A stretch of 64,000 nucleotides of DNA. It comes from Vicia villosa (lineage: Eukaryota; Streptophyta; Magnoliopsida; Fabales; Fabaceae). Under the pieces are notes generated by a model. That model was not told the DNA's origin, did no database searches, and saw only the letters and a list, made by a program, of their open reading frames with translations. This document shows, piece by piece, positions 57,603 to 64,000 of the stretch. Each line of letters begins with the position of its first letter. The first letter of the stretch is position 1. The stretch spans positions 310,001 through 374,000 of the forward strand of contig NW_026705404.1 in assembly GCF_029867415.1 (NCBI RefSeq). Direction: 5' to 3'. A program made the translations under genes and the position numbers.

Positions 57603-58951
57603 ATGACTAAAAGAGGTGGAAAATCTAAGGTATTGGCACCAGGAAAGCTTCAAGAACAACGGAATCGCATAATAAACAAGAAGCCTATCGTTAGGAAACC
57701 TGTTCATACAGCAGTACCGGCTAAGACAGCATCGGCAGCGCCAACTCAGACAACATCGCCGACACCAACTCAAATAGCATCGTCGGCGCCAAAACCAGCT
57801 CTGCCAACATCGTCCTTGCAGGCTGCATCAGTGGCACATACTGCATCGGTGCAAAATGTAGTACCAACACCTGCATCTGTTCATGCCGTGACCTCTGAGT
57901 TCAGGTTTATGCCTACTCCAAGTTTAATCCATCAAACAATGGCTGGCCCTCAAAGTTTTAACCCTCAAACAACGACTGGCGTTTCAAATTCGGTCGAGGA
58001 GGATGATGAGGAGGAAGATGTGGATGATTATGAGGATGAGGATGATGAAGTGGGTCAAGAAAATGTTTCCCCTCTTGTGCCAACACTTGATGAGAATGGG
58101 AAGGTTATTATAAAACCTAGTGGTACTGGGTAGGTCATATATTGTAATTAGTGATGTACCATTGCTTAATAATTTGTGGTGTAGCTGATTCTTTCAATCT
58201 TTTGCAGGTTGGCTCCTGCCAAAGAAGTTGCTGGTGCAATTAATTATGCTATACGCAAACAATTTTTTAAGCCTATACATCATTGGTCTGAACTCGACCC
58301 TCTAACGAAAGCTAAATGGTTTAAGTTGTTTGCAGTAAGTATTTACTAACTTTTTGTCACTTAAGCTGATCAAACTATATTTAAACAAATAAACGGTCTA
58401 TTATTAAATATTAAATATGTGATTTTAATTATTTTCAGGAGAAGGTTTCATGGGATCCTTGCGATCATGCATTTGTCTACAACGCTTTTGAAAGAAAAGG
58501 AAGAAAACGATTAAACGATATGATGGGAAAGGCGAGGAAAAAAAAGACTCGACCTCCATGGATTGGTGAAGAAGCTTGGCTTGGTCTTCAAGATCATTGG
58601 AACACCCCTGAGTTCTTGGCTGTGTCTTCTCAAAACAAGACCAATCGAGCTTCTGAAAGAGGTGGAGCAGTCCACACATCGGGTCGTAAGGCTCATATTG
58701 ATATTGCACTTGAGCTTGTAAGTAATAAAATCGACATTTGTGTCAATATTTTATTATTTGTAGTCCAATAATTATTGTGAAGATTCTTTATATCTTGACA
58801 ATTTAACTCGCATTCTATATTGATTATTTTATTATTTTATTATTTGTAGTCACATGAACTTCAAAGGGATTTGCGCCCCGATGAGTTATTTCTAAAAACG
58901 CACAAGAGGAAAAATGGTGAATGGGTTGACAAGCGTGCTGCATCTACTTAC
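57603..58951 (+). pseudogene. CACTA TNPA-like protein (Ptta/En/Spm family), 3' exons lost
   Basis: Exon 1 (57603-58129): basic start, then a long Ala/Pro/Ser/Thr-rich region (TASAAPTQTTSPTPTQIASS) and an acidic run (VEEDDEEEDVDDYEDEDDE). Exon 2 (58208-58334): AGAINYAIRKQFFKPIHHW, LTKAKWFKLFA. Exon 3 (58439-58717): EKVSWDPCDHAFVYNAFERK, ARKKKTRPPWIGEEAWLGLQ, SSQNKTNRASERGGAVHTSG. Exon 4 (58850-58951): ELQRDLRPDELFLKTHKRK. These are the blocks of the plant transposase family of the Ptta/En/Spm type, whose members bind subterminal repeats. All borders have GT/AG. A donor after exon 4 has no following exon: the element is cut by later rearrangement at or before 59257. Confidence 0.85.
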
Positions 58952-59123
58952 GTAAGTTCTCGTTAACGTTACTGTTTATGCTGCAAAGTTTCTATTTTCT
59001 GTTGAGCCTTCATTATGGTGTTCTGCTATTTGGTGTTGTGTTGGTTTCAAACCACTGCTTGTCAACTGTTATTATAAGCTGCTGCATTGTTGTAACATGA
59101 ATTTGTTGTTGTAATGTTATTTG

Positions 59124-59237
59124 CTTTCAAGACACGGCAGGCATGATAATTCTTTATTAAGCAAACATGTTAGCTATTTTCTTTCAAGACACAGCAGGCA
59201 TGATGTTTCTTTATTAAGTAAACATGTTAGCTATTTT
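59124..59237 (+). repeat. 57-bp tandem duplication
   Basis: Two adjacent 57-base units (59124-59180, 59181-59237) starting ctttcaagacac(g/a)gcagg and ending tgttagctatttt; about five differences between them. Confidence 0.95.
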
Positions 59238-59554
59238 ATATGGGTTGGTTTTGGCGCCCAAAACGCGAAAAATTCCATAAACACTCCAAACGTCTAAATT
59301 AAGCAAATAATCGAATTTCCGGGCGTTACAACTCTCCCCCACTTAGAATATTTTCGTCCCCGAAAATCTATACGACATCACCATACTTAACTTTGCTTCC
59401 ACACTTCACTTCTCCGATTCCTAATTCTAGTTTTTGCTACTCTTTGGTCACTACCCCTCAACAACTCAACCGTACTAATTTCTTACCCACGAAAACATTT
59501 TATACTAATAACAACAACCCAAGCAACGGATAATACAAGCATCAAACGTAGCTA

Positions 59555-60512
59555 TTAAAGGAGTATTACTAACGAAACATTACCTCCAACGCGCTCGTCC
59601 TCACAATCAGTCTGACTTCCCGCCAACGCGAACACTTTTCCACCAGATTGAGTCTTCTTTGGTTTCGGGCACTGACTCCCAATGTGTCCTTCTTCACCGC
59701 AGTTAAAACAAACGATTTCCTTATGTTTGCAATCTGACATAGCATGTCCCATCTTACCACAACGAAAACATTTCTTCACTTCAAGGTTGCACGCATTACT
59801 CTTATGACCAGGTTTCCCGCAATTGAAACAAACGACACTAGAAGGAGCTTCTCCCCCACTAGTTCTCTTGCCGTCAGCCACATCTGCTTTACTTTTTCCA
59901 ACTGGAGCATCATAAGGTGTGCTACGGTTCTGCTTGCCTCTCTTATCTTTGACAATTTTGTAATGTGCATTATGATCTTCTTCATAAATCCTGCAACTAT
60001 CAACCAAATTAGGAAATATGCGAATCTTTTGATACCCAACAAATTTCTTGATTTCAGAGCGCAATCCGTTCTCAAACTTTATGCACTTCGAAAACTCAGC
60101 ACCTGATCCATCATAATACGGGTAGAACTTAGCCAACTCAGTGAACTTTGCAGCATACTCTGTCACTGACATATTCCCCTGTTTTAGCTCAAGGAACTCA
60201 ATCTCCTTCTTACCCCGAACATCTTCAGGATAATACTTCCTCAAAAACTCTCTGCGGAACACAACCCAAGTGATCTCTTCACCAACAACTTCCAATCTCT
60301 GACGAGTTTCTAGCCACCAGTCTTCAGCTTCGACTGCCAGCATATGAGTTCCGTACCGAACCTTCTGCGCCTGAGTGCAGTCCATCACGCGGAAGATTCT
60401 CTCAATCTCCTTCAACCATTCCAACGCGCCATCAGGGTCATGCTTGCCTTTGAAGACCGGTGGATTCTCCCTCTGGAAGGTTGCTAAACTGCGAGATCTG
60501 GCATTCTCATCA

Positions 60513-60514
<2 letters not shown>
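59555..60514 (-). pseudogene. Gypsy Gag with three zinc knuckles, pol deleted
   Basis: The frame runs through the retrotransposon Gag core (NPPVFKGKHDPDGALEWLKE, MLAVEAEDWWLETRQRLEV, FRREFLRKYYPEDVRGKKEI, FLELKQGNMSVTEYAAKFTE, FENGLRSEIKKFVGYQ) and three CCHC knuckles (CFNCGKPGHKSNAC, CFRCGKMGHAMSDC, CFNCGEEGHIGSQC). It then leaves the usual path right after VFALAGSQ, where the protease would begin, and stops after a few residues. The first codons of Gag are replaced by or displaced across the TA repeat, so no start codon can be assigned. Gag could in principle still be expressed from a fused start. Confidence 0.85.

Positions 60515-60599
<85 letters not shown>
60515..60599. repeat. (TA)n microsatellite at the Gag start
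   Basis: Uninterrupted run of about 85 bases. Confidence 0.97.
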
Positions 60600-60604
<5 letters not shown>

Positions 60605-60709
60605 TAGCTAAGATACACCTAATTTAGAATAAGTCAATCTACCAAAAACAAGTGCCTTATATTTCATACACACACACACGTAACACAAGGACAGAGAAAG
60701 GGATGGAAT

Positions 60710-60784
60710 GGGACACCTGTCCCCGAGCAAGGGACACCTGTCCCCATTTCATATTTTTTTTCCTTGGCCTGGGATGACCGTCCC
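60710..60784. repeat. GGGAC-N4-GTCCC inverted-repeat cluster
   Basis: gggacacctgtccc occurs at 60710-60723 and 60731-60744 and a variant, gggatgaccgtccc, at 60771-60784, followed by another gtccc at 60801. GC-rich island in the LTR or leader of the gypsy derivative. Confidence 0.9.
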
Positions 60785-61615
60785 TTCCCTAGAGGCCCCC
60801 GTCCCACTTCTATTTCTTCCCCAGTTTTGGGTACACTTAGAACAAATTTGTTCAATAAAGTTCATCGATTCGCCTACATATTTGTATATATCACAGACTT
60901 AATACAACATATTGCAAATAACAACACCCACGGAACAACTTCGTTTGAAATTTCAGATCAACCGGTACGCCAACAAAATCACAAAAAATCACAAATTCAA
61001 CACATGAGCTCATAATTAGCAGTAAAATTATACAACCCTAAATCCCACATAACAACCATCATACAATCGATTATATTAGTCGAACCCCACCCCCTACCTT
61101 TGGATTGAACGGAGCTCGAAAATTCGATTGGTAAACTGCAACGTCTAACACTGCAACCTTCAAAATCCCGACTGCTAGCACCAAACCCTTAGTTCTTATT
61201 TTTCTCTTCTGCTACGTGACTGTGTTGGTTCTTTTTGGTTTGTTTGATAACTACTACTACCACTTTAACAAAACCTAATAAACTAAATGGGCTTCTAAAC
61301 TCAAGTTTGGGTTTTACCAACTAATACCCCTCTATTGCTAATGCCACACATAATCCCAACTCACTCATTTAATTAAAACTCCCAATTTACTCGCTAACTC
61401 TTATTTTACGGTCTAACTTAATTTATTCAGAAAATTCCCAAAATAATACACGACACTCTAATAATATTTCTAATACTAAAAATATTAAAAATCTCGATTA
61501 ATTGTCGACCCGCTATCCCGAACTAATACCGACTAAATCGTCCCAAAACGCAAAAAATTCCATAAACACTCCAAACGTCTAAATTAAGCGAATAATCGAA
61601 TTTCCGAGCGTTACA
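60785..61615 (-). repeat. 5' LTR of the gypsy derivative
   Basis: The 61615 edge is shared with the 3' stub at 59330. The other edge is unclear because no second full copy and no clean primer site were found; it may extend to about 60600. Confidence 0.55.
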
Positions 61616-63022
61616 CTTTTGGTGTGAATGTGACATATGATCAACCCGAAGATTTTGATGGAGAAGAGTTGCCAAATGAGGAAGCACGGAGATTTTATCA
61701 GTTGTTGAATGAGATGGATATACCGTTGTTTGAGGGGTCGTCGGACTCAAAATTATCAATGTGTGTGAGATTATTGGCTGCCAAGGAAAATTGAAATGTT
61801 CCTGATCAGTGTTTGGAATTCTTCACAAAAATGATGTTGGACTCGACTCCTATGAAAGACAACTTGCCTACAACTTTTAATGATGCAAAGAAGTTGGTGT
61901 CAAAGTTAGGTCTGAGTGTCAGAAAAATTGACTGTGGCATTAATGGTTGCATGTTGTTTTATGATAATGAGTTTGGTACTAATGATGGATTGTTGGAGGA
62001 ATGTAAGTTCTGTGAGAGTCCAAGATATCAAATTCAAAGTAAAGCTGTTAATCGTAAGCAAACACGTGTAGCAGTGAAGTCCATGTTTTATCTTCCGATT
62101 ATACCAAGGTTAAAAAGAATGTTTTCTTCTATGCATAGTGCAAGTCAGATGACATGGCATCATACAAACAAAACAAGTCCAGGCACTATGCGACATCCAT
62201 CTGATGGCGAGGCTTGGAAGCACGTTGATCGAATACATCTTGATTTTGCCGCAGAACCTAGAAATGTCAGGCTTGGATTATGCTCTGATGGATTTACTCC
62301 ATATGTCCAAGGGTCTGGAACTGCATATTCTTGTTGGCCAGTTATTGTAACCCCTTACAACCTCCCTCCTGAGATGTGCATGACAAAACCGTACATGTTT
62401 CTGACATGTATCATTCCAGGACCGTCGAGTCCAAAAGTTGGAATTGATGTGTACTTACAACCTCTAATTGATGATTTGAAAAGATTGTGGATTGGAGAAT
62501 GTACCTATGATATATCGCGTAAAAAAAACTTTACTTTGTGAGCAGCCTTGATGTGGACCATTAACGACTTTCCAGCCTATGGCATGTTGTCTGGTTGGGG
62601 TACACATGGCAAAATGGGTTGTCCTCATTGCATGGGATATTATAAGGCGTTTACGTTAGATAAAGGGGGGAAGAGCTCGTGGTTTGACTGTCATCAAAGA
62701 TTCCTACCAAGAAATCATACCTATCGAAGAAACAAGTTAGATTTCAAAAAAGAGGAAGTGGTAAAAGATCTTCCTCCGCCCCGTTTGTCACCGGGTGCAG
62801 TATGGGACCAAGTTTTCCACCTACCAAAATTCACAGATATTGGTAAAGCATGTAGAATTCCAAGATACAGGGTCGAACAAGGGAAGGTGTATAATTTGTA
62901 GATATTGGTAAAGCATGTAGATTTTGGGACCTCCCGTATTGGAAAGAGGATTTGTTGCGCCATAACCTGGATGTTATGCATATTGAGAAGAATTTTTTTG
63001 ATAATGTATGTAATACGGTGAA
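61616..63022 (+). pseudogene. Second CACTA transposase (tnp2 type), broken and truncated at both ends
   Basis: Homologous to 53139-55435 but clearly a different copy. Starts mid-gene (DQPEDFDGEELPNEEARRFY) and passes a TGA at 61792 (where Trp is expected, KEN-W-NVPDQ), GINGCMLFYDNEF, CKFCESPRY, RHPSDGEAWKHVD, EPRNVRLGLCSDGFTPYVQG and NLPPEMCMTKPYMFL. It then meets another TGA at 62539-62541 (Arg in the paralog family) and continues with MWTINDFPAYGMLSGWGTHG. Near 62835-62920 a 21-base phrase is present twice and the frame is lost. It resumes as LPYWKEDLLRHNLDVMHIEK and ends at about 63022 against Ogre-like sequence. Confidence 0.88.
62835..62920 (+). repeat. Short direct repeat flanking filler in the CACTA pseudogene
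   Basis: agatattggtaaagcatgta(g) occurs at 62835-62855 and 62900-62920, flanking about 44 bases. The second copy replaces conserved coding sequence before DLPYWKEDL, so it looks like templated filler from a repaired break. Confidence 0.8.
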
Positions 63023-63845
63023 CTGACTTTTTTTTGAAATGTCGCGGTAAGCAAGAGTCGCCACCGACTTTTATTTTATCCAAATTAATGAAAGGCTAAA
63101 AGAACAGAAAAAAACCTTTTAAAAGAAAACTGAGTTCGGGGGGTAATTTATACAAAGGGAAGGTGTAAGGCACTCTTTGCATCCATGGTTATCCATGGGC
63201 TCTTAATTGCTTTGCTCTTTTGAAACCAAAAGTTTAGAAATGAAGAAGAAGAAAATAAGGACTTTAGCTCGTAAATGAGCGTAGCCTTTTGAAGGTTTAT
63301 GAAAAAAAAGTGTAAGAAAAATATTTAAGCCAGAGCAAAGCAATTAGGGGCAAATTACCTTGACATTGTAAAAAGGTTCTTTTAGCCTTTCAGGGCTATC
63401 CATACCATAGGAGGGTAGGAAGTCCTTTTATTTGGAGGTTAAAGGGTCATCGAAATTATCGTTCGCCATAAGACTGTCCCTGCCATAGGGGGGCAGGTAG
63501 TCTAAGGGAAAGATCAGAATTGTCATCATTATTAGGCAACCAGGAGGACACCTCAGCATTTCGTAGGCAACTTTGAGGGACGAGATCATATAACCGAACC
63601 GAAGGCAGCATCATTGGGACTTATGATCTTTTTGTAACAAGAATGAACTGAGGGCATCATTGCTGAGGCGTTCTCGTATTCGAGGGACTTGACTATTCTG
63701 CAATGAAAAAAAAAGGCAACAAGGCAACAGGCAACAGGCAACAGGCAACAAGAGAGGTTACCATAAAAGGTGTGTGGGTGCACAATCACGTGATTCAATT
63801 CAGATGATTATCTTATAATTAGTTATTCTAAGTTCAATTCGAGGT
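63023..63845 (+). mobile_element. Ogre-like LTR-retrotransposon fragment
   Basis: Contains gtcgccaccgacttttatt (63057), aagggaaggtgtaaggcact (63155), ccatggttatccatgggctc (63185), and repeated 'ccataggagggtaggaagtc / ccataggggggcaggtagtc' units (63413, 63491). These resemble Ogre/Tat untranslated sequence of legumes from memory; 355-1070 is a weaker relative. It ends near 63845. The border with the CACTA pseudogene is abrupt. Confidence 0.45.
63712..63752. repeat. (GGCAACA)n short tandem repeat
   Basis: About five units of ggcaaca(g/a) after an A-run. Confidence 0.9.
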
Positions 63846-64000
63846 TGTCACGCCCTAAATTACTAAACACACAATAATAATAATATGCATAACAGTCTTA
63901 AGTGCCTTCAAGGCCACACAATACAACCAGGAGCAGTTACAAAATAAGCCATGGGGAAAGGGAAAGAGGAGCAATAAAGTAAACCCTAACAGAGCAATAG
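63846..64000 (+). mobile_element. Possible LTR start, cut by the window end
   Basis: TGTCACGCCCTAAATTAC is a common way for plant gypsy LTRs to begin. Only 155 bases are visible, so neither the family nor the length can be given. Confidence 0.35.

Larger units (their letters stand above)
59257..61615 (-). mobile_element. Gag-only Ty3/gypsy derivative (probably chromovirus type)
   Basis: On the minus strand: 5' LTR starting TGTAACGCTCGG at 61615, Gag (about 60514-59555), a purine tract (taagtggggg..., about 59345-59331) and a 74-base 3' LTR stub (59330-59257) starting TGTAACGCCCGG. The stub matches the first 74-80 bases of the 5' LTR. Protease, RT, RNase H and integrase are missing. A (TA)n tract at 60515-60599 sits inside the start of Gag. 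Confidence 0.75.

Overview
The window is plant nuclear DNA, almost certainly from a legume (Fabaceae). It is AT-rich, genes have introns, and most of it is transposable elements of types typical of legume genomes: a Sirevirus/SIRE-type copia element with an envelope-like reading frame, an Athila-type Ty3/gypsy element with a tRNA-Asp type primer site, Ogre-like sequence, CACTA, MULE, hAT and PIF/Harbinger elements and L1-type LINEs. I cannot name the species. Only two genes look like host genes: a pair of paralogous short secreted arabinogalactan-peptide-like genes at 5592-5801 and 46736-46939. Both are on the minus strand, their promoters are partly conserved, and about 41 kb of transposon sequence separates them.

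Layout. 1-1640: a MULE-type terminus, Ogre-like debris and a (TA)n tract. 1648-5003: a complete non-autonomous MULE with about 150-bp terminal inverted repeats and a perfect 9-bp target duplication. It carries a transposase remnant that has lost its catalytic core, and a separate minus-strand GRF zinc-finger gene broken by one stop. 5592-5801: host gene 1. 6146-19475: a small old copia element, itself a deletion derivative, with a hAT-like MITE in its left LTR and a complete 11.3-kb SIRE-type copia element (7701-19022, TSD AAGAG) inserted in its gag. 19578-19774: a MITE. 19840-23704: a degenerate L1 LINE with a poly(A) tail. 24534-31250: truncated copia LTR+gag, a second LINE, and an old Athila-like LTR+gag+protease remnant.

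32645-44258: a complete, young Athila-like gypsy element on the minus strand (TSD ACCAC) with an intact 1817-residue gag-pol and an intact 394-residue envelope-position protein. 44592-46345: a PIF/Harbinger MITE and a hAT element, the latter inside a LINE tail relic. 46736-46939: host gene 2. 48172-59256: a MITE fragment cut by one CACTA 5' end, then a second CACTA 5' end followed by tnp2-type (TNPD) and Ptta/En/Spm-type (TNPA) genes. 59257-61615: a gag-only gypsy derivative. 61616-63022: a second, broken CACTA transposase. 63023-64000: Ogre-like sequence and the start of another LTR.

The points most worth following up are: (i) each of the five LTR families that can be read here carries its own cluster of short palindromes (TGATCA, GTCGAC, TCGCGA, CGCTTAGCG, GGGAC-N4-GTCCC) in non-coding parts, and in the young Athila element the same palindrome recurs in internal spacers; (ii) the copia and gypsy elements each carry an accessory protein after pol that looks like the same plant-transposon protein family; (iii) the MULE encodes a GRF zinc finger as a second, opposite-strand gene; (iv) the distal LTR tip of the young Athila element differs between otherwise nearly identical LTRs.
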